Assembly: GCF_018588945.1 (NCBI RefSeq)
Contig: NZ_JAFIWA010000001.1
Location: forward strand, 310,001 to 374,000
Direction: 5' to 3'
Length of the DNA: 64,000 nt
Source: Microbacterium flavescens
Lineage (GTDB): Bacteria > Actinomycetota > Actinomycetes > Actinomycetales > Microbacteriaceae
Positions within the stretch are counted from its first letter, which is position 1; every line of letters starts with the position of its first letter. Of this stretch, positions 26,684 through 34,757 are shown piece by piece. The notes below the pieces were generated by a model that made no database searches, was not told the origin of the DNA, and saw nothing but the letters and a program-made list of their open reading frames with translations. The translations under genes and the position numbers were made by a program.

Positions 26684-27543
26684 GCACGACGGCGATGACC
26701 ACGACGGCGACGAGCACAAGGACGGTCCGGGTGCCCGGAAGGATGGCGACCGGTCTGTGGCGCGCGCGGTTCGAGGTGAAGCAGTACTTCCGCTCGGGCG
26801 ACACCCTGTTCTTCACCTTCCTGTTCCCGGTCTTCATGCTGGGGCTGTTCAGCGTCGCCTTCGGCGCCGACGGAGATGTGCAGATGGCGCCCGGTGTGCC
26901 GGCGCTGCCCATGGCGCAGCTCTACCTGCCGGGGATGATGGCGGCCGGGCTCCTGCTGTCGGGCTTCCAGAACCTCGCGATCGACATCGCCCTGGAGCGG
27001 GCGGACGGCACCCTCAAGCGTCTCGGCGGGTCGCCCCTGTCGCCGGTGAGCTACTTCCTCGGAAAGATCGCCCAGGTGCTGGTCACAGGCGTCCTTCAGG
27101 CGGCGCTGCTGCTCGCGGTGGCAGGGATCGCCCTCGGCGTGCCGCTGCCCACCGAGCCGTCGCAGTGGCTCACGTTCGCGTGGGTGTTCGTGTTCGGCAT
27201 CGCCACGTCGGCGCTGCTCGGGATCGCCCTGTCGTCCTTGCCGCGCACGGCGAAGAGCGCGACGGCGGTCGTGATTCCGGTCGGACTCGTCCTGCAGTTC
27301 ATCTCCGGCGTCTACCTCATGTTCTGGCAGCTGCCGGAGTGGCTGCAGAACGTCGCGTCGCTGTTCCCGCTCAAGTGGATGGCGCAGGGGATGCGCGCCG
27401 TGTTCCTCCCCGAGGAGTATGCGGCGCTGGAGCAGGGCGGTGAGTGGAACCTGGCCGGGGTGGCCGCGGCGCTGGGGATCTGGCTCGTCCTGGGGCTGAT
27501 CCTGTCGCTCGTCACCTTCCGGTGGATCCGCCGCAGCGCGTAG
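26680..27543 (+). CDS. ABC-2 type exporter permease
   Basis: A 287-residue membrane protein with a threonine-rich N-terminus and six membrane segments, of the ABC-2 family. [23 protein letters not shown] is the typical cytoplasmic coupling region between the second and third segments. ATG overlaps the ATPase stop, so a homodimeric pump with the upstream ATPase is expected. The sensor kinase gene starts 24 bases after its stop. Confidence 0.9.
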   Translation: MSTTAMTTTATSTRTVRVPGRMATGLWRARFEVKQYFRSGDTLFFTFLFPVFMLGLFSVAFGADGDVQMAPGVPALPMAQLYLPGMMAAGLLLSGFQNLAIDIALERADGTLKRLGGSPLSPVSYFLGKIAQVLVTGVLQAALLLAVAGIALGVPLPTEPSQWLTFAWVFVFGIATSALLGIALSSLPRTAKSATAVVIPVGLVLQFISGVYLMFWQLPEWLQNVASLFPLKWMAQGMRAVFLPEEYAALEQGGEWNLAGVAAALGIWLVLGLILSLVTFRWIRRSA

Positions 27544-27567
27544 CCTCACGGGAGGACGGGAGGGTCG

Positions 27568-28770
27568 ATGCTGCAGAAGCGCTGGTGGGACATCGCGGTC
27601 GTCGCCGGATCGGCGTCGATCGCGATGGCCATCGCATTCGGCCTCGGACCCGGAGGCGCGGCCGAGCGCGCGATCGCCTTTGCGGCGATCGCGGCGTTCG
27701 CCCTGGCGTACTTCCTGATCGCGCGACCGGCGATCGGGGCCCCGTCGACGATCCGGTTCACGACGTTCTTGACGACCACGGCCGTCATCCTGGCGGTCGG
27801 GACTGCGGCGACCGAATTCCTCGCGACCCTGCAGGTGCTCGCGTACCCGCTGGCGTGGGTGCTCGGCGACACGCGCCGTCGTGGGGTCATCGGGTCGGCC
27901 GTGATCGCCCTCGCGGTGATGATCGGCTACACCTCCGGCGGGGGCTTCAGCGTCGGCGCGTTCGTGGCCGGCTTGACGACCGCCGGCTTCTCGTTCGCGT
28001 TCGCCACCGCGTTCGGCCTCTGGATCTCGGGCATCGCCGAATACGGCGAGGAACGGGCACGACTGCTCGATGAGCTGACGGCGGCGCAGGCCGAGGTGCG
28101 GGCCCTGAGCCATGAGCACGGCGCCGCCGAGGAGCGGGAGCGCCTGGCGCGCGACATCCACGACACGCTCGCTCAGAGTCTGGCGGGGCTCGTGATCCTC
28201 GCGGAGCGCGCGGGGCGGCAGTCGCGGGAGGGAACAGCGGATGCCGCGGCCGCGACGCTCGCGACAGTCGAGCAGGTGGCCCGGGATGCACTCGCCGAGG
28301 CGCGCGCCCTCGTGGCCCGCACCGCCGCCGTGCCCGACGAGACAGCCCTCGGCGGGTCGATCGAGCGGCTCGCGGAGCGCTTCCGTGCCCAGACCGGTGC
28401 CGCGATCGAGGTGCGGATCGACACGACGGCCGAGGGGCTGGACCGCGACCGCCAGGTGGTCCTGCTCCGCTGCGTGCAGGAGGGGCTGTCGAACGTCGCC
28501 CGGCACGCGCACGCGGAGAACGTCACCGTGGCGGTGCGCGCAGACGGCGGCAGCGCGACGCTGGAGATCTCCGATGACGGGCGCGGTTTCGATCCGGCGG
28601 CGACCGGGGCGGGCTTCGGCATCGACGGGATGGGCGACCGCGTCGCGCTCGCGGGCGGCACGTTCGAAGTGGACTCCTCGCCGGGCGCCGGCACCACCGT
28701 CCGCGTGCGGCTTCCGCTCGACGTCCGGGAGGGGCCGGTCGAGCAGTCCCGCAGCGAGGTGACGCCGTGA
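27568..28770 (+). CDS. Membrane histidine kinase, NarL/DesK class
   Basis: A 400-residue HisKA_3 kinase. Residues about 10-155 hold five or six membrane segments and essentially no outer domain, so it is an intramembrane-sensing type. A coiled coil (EERARLLDELTAAQAEVRAL) follows, then the phospho-acceptor EERERLARDIHDTLAQS. The HATPase has VLLRCVQEGLSNVARHA and ISDDGRGFD-GAGFGIDGMGDRV. GGAGGACGGGAGGGTCG precedes the ATG. Its 3' end overlaps the LuxR-type regulator by ATGA/GTGA coupling. It likely senses membrane damage or the substrate of the adjoining exporter. Confidence 0.92.
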   Translation: MLQKRWWDIAVVAGSASIAMAIAFGLGPGGAAERAIAFAAIAAFALAYFLIARPAIGAPSTIRFTTFLTTTAVILAVGTAATEFLATLQVLAYPLAWVLGDTRRRGVIGSAVIALAVMIGYTSGGGFSVGAFVAGLTTAGFSFAFATAFGLWISGIAEYGEERARLLDELTAAQAEVRALSHEHGAAEERERLARDIHDTLAQSLAGLVILAERAGRQSREGTADAAAATLATVEQVARDALAEARALVARTAAVPDETALGGSIERLAERFRAQTGAAIEVRIDTTAEGLDRDRQVVLLRCVQEGLSNVARHAHAENVTVAVRADGGSATLEISDDGRGFDPAATGAGFGIDGMGDRVALAGGTFEVDSSPGAGTTVRVRLPLDVREGPVEQSRSEVTP

Positions 28771-29402
28771 TCCGCCTCCTCATCGCCGACGACCACCCCG
28801 TCGTGCGGGCCGGGCTGGCGGGGCTCCTGTCGGACGAGCCCGGGTTCGAGGTCGTGGCCGAAGCATCCGACGGCGATGAGGCCGTCGTGCTCGCGCGGGC
28901 GACGTCGCCCGACGTCGTGCTCATGGACCTGCGGATGCCGCGGGTCGACGGCGTCACGGCCACCGCACGCATCGTCGGAGGGGAAGCCGGCACGCCGGCG
29001 CCCCGCGTGCTGATCCTCACGACCTACGAGTCGGACGACCAGATCCTCGCCGCGATCGAAGCCGGCGCCTCGGGCTACCTTCTGAAGGCCGCGCCGCAGG
29101 CCGAGATCGTCGCGGGCATCCGCTCGGTAGCGGCCGGGCAGTCGGCGCTCTCGCCCCAGGTCGCGGTCCGCCTGGTGGAGCGCATGCGGCGACCCGACCC
29201 CGATGCGGTGGCGCTCACGGCGCGGGAGCTCGACGTCCTGCGGCTCGTGGCGACGGGCCACAGCAACAAACAGGTCGCCGTCGCCCTGGGGATCGGCGAG
29301 TCGACGGTCAAGACGCACCTGCTGAAGGTCTTCGACAAGCTCGGCGTCGCCGACCGCACGCGGGCCGTCACCCTCGCCATGGAGCGGGGTCTCCTCCGCT
29401 GA
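28767..29402 (+). CDS. NarL/LuxR-family response regulator
   Basis: A 211-residue regulator: receiver domain (IADDHPVVRAG, phospho-Asp in DVVLMDLRMPRVDG near residue 54, Lys in GYLLKAAPQ) and a LuxR-type helix-turn-helix (LTARELDVLRLVATGHSNKQ..., VKTHLLKVFDKLG). The GTG start overlaps the kinase stop. It is the partner of that kinase and probably controls the ABC exporter genes. The first of three repeat copies begins 15 bases after the stop. Confidence 0.93.
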   Translation: MIRLLIADDHPVVRAGLAGLLSDEPGFEVVAEASDGDEAVVLARATSPDVVLMDLRMPRVDGVTATARIVGGEAGTPAPRVLILTTYESDDQILAAIEAGASGYLLKAAPQAEIVAGIRSVAAGQSALSPQVAVRLVERMRRPDPDAVALTARELDVLRLVATGHSNKQVAVALGIGESTVKTHLLKVFDKLGVADRTRAVTLAMERGLLR

Positions 29403-29417
29403 TGCGCTGCCGCCCGC

Positions 29418-29578
29418 GGGTCGTTGAGCGAGCGAAGCGAGACGAAACGCGCCCCCCGGACGGCAACGCCCGCCCTGCGGCCGACGCGTTTCGTCTCGTC
29501 GCTTCGCTCCTCGCTCAACGACCCGGATGGCGACCCCGCCCCCCGGGTCGTTGAGCGAGCGAAGCGAGACGAAACGCG
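29418..29578. repeat. Three copies of the intergenic repeat, alternating orientation
   Basis: Copies at 29418-29451 (GGGTCGTTGAGCGAGCG... direction), 29486-29526 (opposite direction, longer form with TCGTCGCTTCGCTCCTCG) and 29544-29578 (first direction). Neighbouring opposite copies can fold on each other. They lie between the convergent regulator and aceA genes. Confidence 0.85.
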
Positions 29579-29586
29579 AACGACGA

Positions 29587-29614
29587 ATGCCGCGGGTCCA
29601 TCGACCCGCGGCAT
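29587..29614 (-). terminator. aceA terminator hairpin
   Basis: ATGCCGCGGGTC (29587-29598) and GACCCGCGGCAT (29603-29614) pair perfectly around a CATC loop, 13 bases beyond the aceA stop. Confidence 0.8.
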
Positions 29615-29627
29615 CCGTCGTCCTGAA

Positions 29628-31223
29628 TCAGTTGAACTGGTTCATCGTGTTGTGCTGACCGCCCGCCTTCAGGGCCGCGTCGCCGGCGAAGTACTCCTTG
29701 TGGTTGTCGCCGATGTCGCTTCCCGCCATGTTCTGGTGCTTCACCGTGGCGATGCCCTCGCGGATCTCGCGACGCTGGACGCCCTTCACGTACGCGAGCA
29801 TGCCCTCTTCGCCGAAGTAGCCCTTGGCCAGGCTGTCGGTCGAGAGTGCGGCCGTGTGGTACGTCGGCAGCGTGATGAGGTGGTGGAAGATACCGGCGCG
29901 CGCGGAGCCGTCGCGCTGGAACGTGCGGATCCGCTCGTCGGCCAGTCGTGCCAGCTCGGAGTCGTCGTACTCGACGCTCATGAGGTCGGCGCGGTCGTAG
30001 GCCGAGACATCCGCTCCCTGCTCGACGAGCGCGTCGTACGCCTGCTGGCGGAAGCTGAGCGTCCAGTTGAACGACGGGCTGTTGTTGTAGACCAGCTTGG
30101 CGTTCGGGATCTCCTTGCGGATGGCGTCGACCATGCCGGCGATCTGCTCGACGTGCGGCTTCTCGGTCTCGATCCACAGGAGGTCGGCGCCGTTGCGCAG
30201 CGACGTGATGCAGTCGAGCACCACGCGCTTCTCGCCGGTGCCCGGGCGGAACTGGTACAGGTTGCTGGCGAGGCGCTTCGGCCGCAGCAGCCTGCCCTCG
30301 CGGCGGATGACCACATCGCCGTCGCTGAGTTCGGACTCCGAGATCTCCTCGACGTCGAGGAACGCGTTGTACTGGTCGCCGAGATCGCCGGGCCGGCTCG
30401 AGACCGCCAGCTTCTGGGTGAGCCCCGCGCCGAGCGAGTCGGTGCGGGCGACGATGATGCCGTTGTCGATGCCCAGCTCGAGGAACGCGTACCGCACCGC
30501 GTTGATCTTGGCGAGGAAGTCCTCGTGCGGAACGGTGACCTTGCCGTCCTGGTGCCCGCACTGCTTCTCGTCCGAGACCTGGTTCTCGATCTGGATGGCG
30601 CAGGCGCCCGCCTCGATCATCTTCTTGGCGAGCAGGTACGTGGCCTCGGGGTTGCCGAAGCCGGCGTCGATGTCGGCGATGATCGGCACCACGTGGGTCT
30701 CGTAGCTGTCGATCTGCGACTGGATGAACTCGACGGCGGTCTCGTCGCCGGCGCGGCGCGCGTCGTCCAGCTGCGTGAAGAGCAGATCGAGCTCACGCGC
30801 GTCGGCCTGACGGAGGAAGGTGTACAGCTCCTCGATGAGCGCCGGCACCGACGTCTTCTCATGCATCGACTGGTCGGGGAGCGGGCCGAACTCCGAGCGG
30901 AGTGCGGCGACCATCCAGCCCGACAGGTACAGGTAGCGCTTGTTCGTGCTCTTGAGGTGCTTCTTGATCGAGATGAGCTTCTGCTGTCCGATGAAGCCGT
31001 GCCAGACGCCGAGCGACTGCGTGTACACCGACGAGTCGGCGTCGTACTCGGCCATGTCGCGGCGCATGATGTCGGCCGTGTACTGGGCGATCTCGAGCCC
31101 GGTCCGGAACCGGTTCTGCGCCCGCATCCGGGCGACGTGCTCGGGGTTGATCGCATCCCAGCCGGAGCCGTGCTGCTCCTTGAGGGCTGCGACTGCCTCG
31201 ATGTCGTCGTGGTAAGTGGTCAT
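29628..31223 (-). CDS. aceA: Isocitrate lyase
   Basis: Splits isocitrate into glyoxylate and succinate, the first glyoxylate-shunt step. At 531 residues it belongs to the long class rather than the about 430-residue form. The catalytic loop appears as SDEKQCGHQDGK (about 217-228), so the usual KKCGH is KQCGH, as in other long-class enzymes. Also visible are IIADIDAGFGNPEA (metal site), ARTDSLGA, WIETEKPHVEQI and the active-site lid residues YNNSPSFNW. It lies 45 bases downstream of the aceB stop and is probably co-transcribed with aceB under the divergent RamB-like regulator. Confidence 0.95.
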   Translation of the reverse strand: MTTYHDDIEAVAALKEQHGSGWDAINPEHVARMRAQNRFRTGLEIAQYTADIMRRDMAEYDADSSVYTQSLGVWHGFIGQQKLISIKKHLKSTNKRYLYLSGWMVAALRSEFGPLPDQSMHEKTSVPALIEELYTFLRQADARELDLLFTQLDDARRAGDETAVEFIQSQIDSYETHVVPIIADIDAGFGNPEATYLLAKKMIEAGACAIQIENQVSDEKQCGHQDGKVTVPHEDFLAKINAVRYAFLELGIDNGIIVARTDSLGAGLTQKLAVSSRPGDLGDQYNAFLDVEEISESELSDGDVVIRREGRLLRPKRLASNLYQFRPGTGEKRVVLDCITSLRNGADLLWIETEKPHVEQIAGMVDAIRKEIPNAKLVYNNSPSFNWTLSFRQQAYDALVEQGADVSAYDRADLMSVEYDDSELARLADERIRTFQRDGSARAGIFHHLITLPTYHTAALSTDSLAKGYFGEEGMLAYVKGVQRREIREGIATVKHQNMAGSDIGDNHKEYFAGDAALKAGGQHNTMNQFN

Positions 31224-31268
31224 CTTCGTTTCCCTTGCGGTCGTGTGGGTCGGCTGATGGGAGCCGGA

Positions 31269-32942
31269 TCAGGAGGGGTCAGTCGTCTCGACGAGGTGGC
31301 GCGAGTACGCCGGCAGCGTGAGGAACGCCGGGAAGTCGGCCCCGAGGGCGACCTCGCGGAACACATCCGCCGCGTCGTCGAACCGGTCGCCGTCGTGCCG
31401 CTCGACCTCGCCGAGCACTCGCGCGATGAGACCCTCGACGTACTCGCGCGTGATCGCGGTGCCGTCGTCGGTGACTCGGTCCTGGTGGATCCACTGCCAC
31501 ACCTGCGACCGCGAGATCTCGGCGGTGGCGGCATCCTCCATCAGGTTGTCGATCGCGACGGCCCCGAGCCCCCGCAGCCAGGCCTCGATGTAGCGGATGG
31601 CGACCGACACGTTGCCGTACACGCCCGCCGTGGTGACCGGGCGACCGATGTGCACGTCGATCAGGTCGGCGGCCGCGACCTGCACCTCGGGGCGCTGCCG
31701 GTCGAGCTGATTCGGACGCTCGCCCAGCACCGCGTCGAACTCGGCCCGCGCGACGGGGATCAGGTCGGGGTGGGCCACCCACGTGCCGTCGAAGCCGTCG
31801 CCGGCCTCGCGCTTCTTGTCGGCGGCGACCTTCTCGAACGCCGTCGCCGTCACCTCGGGGTCGCGCCGGTTGGGGATGAAGGCGCTCATGCCGCCGATGG
31901 CGAAGGCTCCGCGCTTGTGGCAGGTCTGCACGAGCAGCTCGGTGTAGGCCCGCATGAAGGGCACCGTCATGGTGACCTCGCTGCGGTCGGGCAGCACGAA
32001 GCGGGCGCCCCGTCCGCGGTAGTTCTTGATGATCGAGAAGATGTAGTCCCAGCGGCCGGCGTTGAGGCCCGCGCAGTGGTCGCGCAGTTCGAAGAGGATC
32101 TCCTCCATCTCGAAGGCCGCGGGCAGCGTCTCGATCAGCACCGTCGCGCGGATCGTTCCATGCGGAATGCCGACGTACTGCTCGCTGAACGTGAACACGT
32201 CGTCCCACAGCTTCGCCTCTTCGCTCGACTCGAGCTTGGCGATGTAGAAGTACGGGCCGCGGCCGTTCGCGATCAGCTGCTGCGCGTTGTGGAAGAAGTA
32301 CAGACCGAAGTCCACCAGCGAGCCCGAGGCGGCCATCGTGCGCCCGGTGCGGTCGGTGAAGCGGATGTGCTGCTCGGGCAGGTGCCACCCGCGCGGACGC
32401 ATGACGATGGTCGGCGTCTCCGTCGCGGTGACCTCGTAGCGCTTCCCCTCCGGGCTCGTGAACTCCAGCTCACCGCGGATCGCGTCGCGCAGGCTCAGCT
32501 GACCCTCGACGACGTTCTTCCATGTGGGGCTCGTCGCGTCCTCCTGATCGGCGAGCCAGACCTTGGCGCCGGAGTTCAGAGCGTTGATCGTCATCTTGGG
32601 ATCGGTCGGACCCGTGATCTCGACGCGGCGGTCCTCGAGTCCGGGACCTGCGCCGGCGACGCGCCAGTCGGCGTCCTCGCGGATGTGACGCGTGTCGTCG
32701 CGGAACTGCGGGTCGTGCCCGTTGCCGACCTGGAAGCGGCGGCGCATGCGGTCGGCCAGCCGGTCGTGACGGCGGGAGCCGAAGCGGTGGTGCAACTCGG
32801 TGAGGAACACGAGGGCCTCGGGGGTGAGGATCTCGTCGTACCGGGGGAGCAGGCGGCCGGCGACCTCGATCGACGGATCGTGGAGCTGGGTGGGGATGGG
32901 GCCGGTGCGCGTACGCATCGGGGTGGCGGTTGCAGGTGTCAT
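31269..32942 (-). CDS. aceB: Malate synthase A
   Basis: Condenses glyoxylate with acetyl-CoA to malate, the second glyoxylate-shunt step. The protein is 557 residues from the ATG at 32942 (AGGAAGACAGGGAC upstream), a normal length for isoform A. Characteristic stretches are WLADQEDATSPTWKN, IVMRPRGWHLPE, GTIRATVLIETLPAAFEMEE, the magnesium/catalytic region ELRDHCAGLNAGRWDYIFS and GGMSAFIPNR. An open extension upstream reads through the promoter region and is not likely to be translated. It is divergent from the RamB-like gene, with repeated GAAGTTCG/GAACTTTCG boxes between them. Confidence 0.95.
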   Translation of the reverse strand: MTPATATPMRTRTGPIPTQLHDPSIEVAGRLLPRYDEILTPEALVFLTELHHRFGSRRHDRLADRMRRRFQVGNGHDPQFRDDTRHIREDADWRVAGAGPGLEDRRVEITGPTDPKMTINALNSGAKVWLADQEDATSPTWKNVVEGQLSLRDAIRGELEFTSPEGKRYEVTATETPTIVMRPRGWHLPEQHIRFTDRTGRTMAASGSLVDFGLYFFHNAQQLIANGRGPYFYIAKLESSEEAKLWDDVFTFSEQYVGIPHGTIRATVLIETLPAAFEMEEILFELRDHCAGLNAGRWDYIFSIIKNYRGRGARFVLPDRSEVTMTVPFMRAYTELLVQTCHKRGAFAIGGMSAFIPNRRDPEVTATAFEKVAADKKREAGDGFDGTWVAHPDLIPVARAEFDAVLGERPNQLDRQRPEVQVAAADLIDVHIGRPVTTAGVYGNVSVAIRYIEAWLRGLGAVAIDNLMEDAATAEISRSQVWQWIHQDRVTDDGTAITREYVEGLIARVLGEVERHDGDRFDDAADVFREVALGADFPAFLTLPAYSRHLVETTDPS

Positions 32943-33048
32943 GTCCCTGTCTTCCTGTGAACGAGCGTGAAGGTGATGGAGGGATGCTGCGCCCCAGCGT
33001 GTGCGCCGGGTCGAGGCATCCCGCGATCCGCGTTCTGGATCTGCCGTC

Positions 33049-33142
33049 GAAGTTCGTGACACCACTCTGCAGTGAAGTTCGCCCCCGCAACCTACGAAAC
33101 CAGGTGTGAACTTTCGCCGTATTTCTGCTTTCGTGACAGAAT
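33049..33142. promoter_or_regulatory. Candidate RamB boxes and ramB promoter
   Basis: Related strings recur in the aceB/ramB gap: GAAGTTCGTGAC (33049-33060), GTGAAGTTCGCCC (33072-33084), GTGAACTTTCGCC (33106-33118) and TGCTTTCGTGAC (33126-33137). The third resembles the AAACTTTGCAAA-type RamB site known from Corynebacterium. CAGAAT (33137-33142) six bases before the ramB ATG is the likely -10 box, making that message leaderless. Confidence 0.5.
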
Positions 33143-33148
33143 CGGGCC

Positions 33149-34627
33149 ATGACGACCTCGTTCACCCGCGATCCGATCGCAGAAGTCGCCGACGATGGGG
33201 AGGTGGACTCCCTCACGATCGGCCGCCGCATCCGGCAGCTGCGCACCGACCGCGGCATGACGCTCGAAGAGCTCGCCGCCGCCGTCGACCGGGCGCCGAG
33301 CCAGCTGTCGATGATCGAGAACGGCCGGCGCGAGCCCAAGCTCACCCTGCTGCAGGCGATCGCCCGCGCGCTCGGCTCATCGCTCGACGCGATCCTCGAG
33401 TCCGAGCCGCTCGATGAGCGCGCGACCCTCGAGATCTCCCTCGAGCGGGCGATGCGCGGCCAGACGTTCCAGGCGCTCGGCATCCCACCCTTCCGCATCG
33501 GCAAGACGATCCCCGACGAAGCGCTCAAAGCGATGCTGGCCCTCCAGTCCGAGATCGAGAGACTGCGCGACGAGCGGGCGGCGACACCCGAGGAGGCGCG
33601 GCGGGCGAACCTGGCGCTGCGTCGCCTCATGCGCACCCAGAACAACTACTTCGTGGAACTCGAAGGGCACGCGCGTGCGGTCCTCGAGGCGGTCGACCAC
33701 CCGGGCGGCCCGCTCACGCAGCGCACCGCGTCCGACATCGCCGCGCACCTCGGCTTCACGCTGCATTACGTCCCCGACCTGCCTCAGACCACGCGCAGCG
33801 TCGCCGACATCAAGAACGGCCGGCTCTACCTCTCGAGCAGGCTGACCGCCAAGGGCGATCCGCGCACCGCGGTGCTGCAGGCGCTGTCGAGCCGCATCCT
33901 CGGCCACCGCGAGCCCACGTCGTACGCCGAGTTCCTGCGTCAGCGCGTCGAGACGAACTACCTCACGGGCGCTCTGCTCATCCCCGAGCAGCACGTCGTG
34001 CCGTTCCTTCAGGAGGCCAAGAAAGACCGCGCGATCTCGATCGAAGACCTCCGAGACGCCTACTCGGTCTCGTACGAGACGGCCGCGCACCGCTTCACGA
34101 ACCTGGCGACCGTGCACCTGGGCATCCCGGTGCACTTCCTCAAGGTCCACGAGTCGGGGACCATCACCAAGGCGTACGAGAACGACGACGTCAACTTCCC
34201 GACCGACCGCCTCGGCTCGATCGAGGGTCAGATGTGCTGCCGCAAGTGGACCTCGCGCGCCGTCTTCGACGTCGACGACCATTTCAACCCGTACTACCAG
34301 TACACCGACACCGGAAACGGCACGTACTGGTGCACGGCCCGCGTCGAGCAGTCCAGCGAGGGCGCGCACTCGGTGAGCGTCGGGGTGCGGTTCGACGACA
34401 CGAAGTGGTTTCTCGGTCGGGACACCCCGAACCGCGGTGTCTCGACGCACTCGGTGGAAGCCTGCTGCCGGCGCGCGCCCGCGGAGCTCGAGGCGACGTG
34501 GCGCGACAACTCGTGGCCCAATGTCCGCACGCCGCGGACGCTGCTCGCGACTCTGCCGACCGGGGCGTTCCCGGGCGTCGACACGACCGACGTCTACGAG
34601 TTCCTCGAGGCCCACGCCCCCCGCTGA
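33149..34627 (+). CDS. ramB: RamB-like regulator of acetate/glyoxylate metabolism
   Basis: A 492-residue regulator with an N-terminal XRE helix-turn-helix (about 22-78, GMTLEELAAAVDRAPSQLSMIENGRREP). Next is an ImmA/IrrE-like middle region (TNYLTGALLIPEQHVVPFLQ), then the DUF2083 short-chain-acyl domain (QMCCRKWTSRAVFD, and C-terminal Cys pair SVEACCRRAP). In Corynebacterium and Mycobacterium, RamB controls aceA, aceB and other acetate genes. Position beside aceB-aceA makes that role almost certain here. The paired cysteines could bind metal. The message looks leaderless. Confidence 0.9.
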   Translation: MTTSFTRDPIAEVADDGEVDSLTIGRRIRQLRTDRGMTLEELAAAVDRAPSQLSMIENGRREPKLTLLQAIARALGSSLDAILESEPLDERATLEISLERAMRGQTFQALGIPPFRIGKTIPDEALKAMLALQSEIERLRDERAATPEEARRANLALRRLMRTQNNYFVELEGHARAVLEAVDHPGGPLTQRTASDIAAHLGFTLHYVPDLPQTTRSVADIKNGRLYLSSRLTAKGDPRTAVLQALSSRILGHREPTSYAEFLRQRVETNYLTGALLIPEQHVVPFLQEAKKDRAISIEDLRDAYSVSYETAAHRFTNLATVHLGIPVHFLKVHESGTITKAYENDDVNFPTDRLGSIEGQMCCRKWTSRAVFDVDDHFNPYYQYTDTGNGTYWCTARVEQSSEGAHSVSVGVRFDDTKWFLGRDTPNRGVSTHSVEACCRRAPAELEATWRDNSWPNVRTPRTLLATLPTGAFPGVDTTDVYEFLEAHAPR

Positions 34628-34678
34628 CCCGCCGTCCCCTTCGGGTGAGAAGCGGGTGAGAGAGCGGATGCCGGGGTT

Positions 34679-34707
34679 CCGCCAATACCTGTCGAGTGTT
34701 AGGTTTT
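34679..34707 (+). promoter_or_regulatory. 29-bp glucan-locus operator, site 1
   Basis: CCGCCAATACCT-N10-AGGTTTT upstream of the GH144-like gene. ACCT and AGGT form an inverted repeat. An identical pattern with a different N10 lies upstream of the sugar-binding-protein operon (41603-41631, other strand). It is probably the binding site of the TetR protein encoded at 36308. Confidence 0.72.
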
Positions 34708-34716
34708 CCGAACCGA

Positions 34717-34737
34717 CGGCTCCGCCCGACGGAGCCG
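34717..34737 (+). promoter_or_regulatory. 5'-leader hairpin of the GH144-like gene
   Basis: CGGCTCCG-CCCGA-CGGAGCCG, an 8-bp perfect stem ending 20 bases before the ATG. It may protect the mRNA 5' end or affect translation. Just upstream GGTT-TTCCG-AACC (34702-34714) is a second small inverted repeat. Confidence 0.5.
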
Positions 34738-34757
34738 CTTTCGATGAGGAGAGCGCG

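Noticed and set aside
29424..32960. Very long open frame (over 1100 codons) on the plus strand opposite aceA and aceB
   Set aside because: Antisense shadow caused by high GC; its composition is that of a reversed coding strand and both genes opposite are unmistakable isocitrate lyase and malate synthase.
32943..33065. N-terminal extension of malate synthase beginning at 33065
   Set aside because: It would cover the divergent promoter region; AGGAAGACAGGGAC fits the ATG at 32942 and the shorter protein has normal length.
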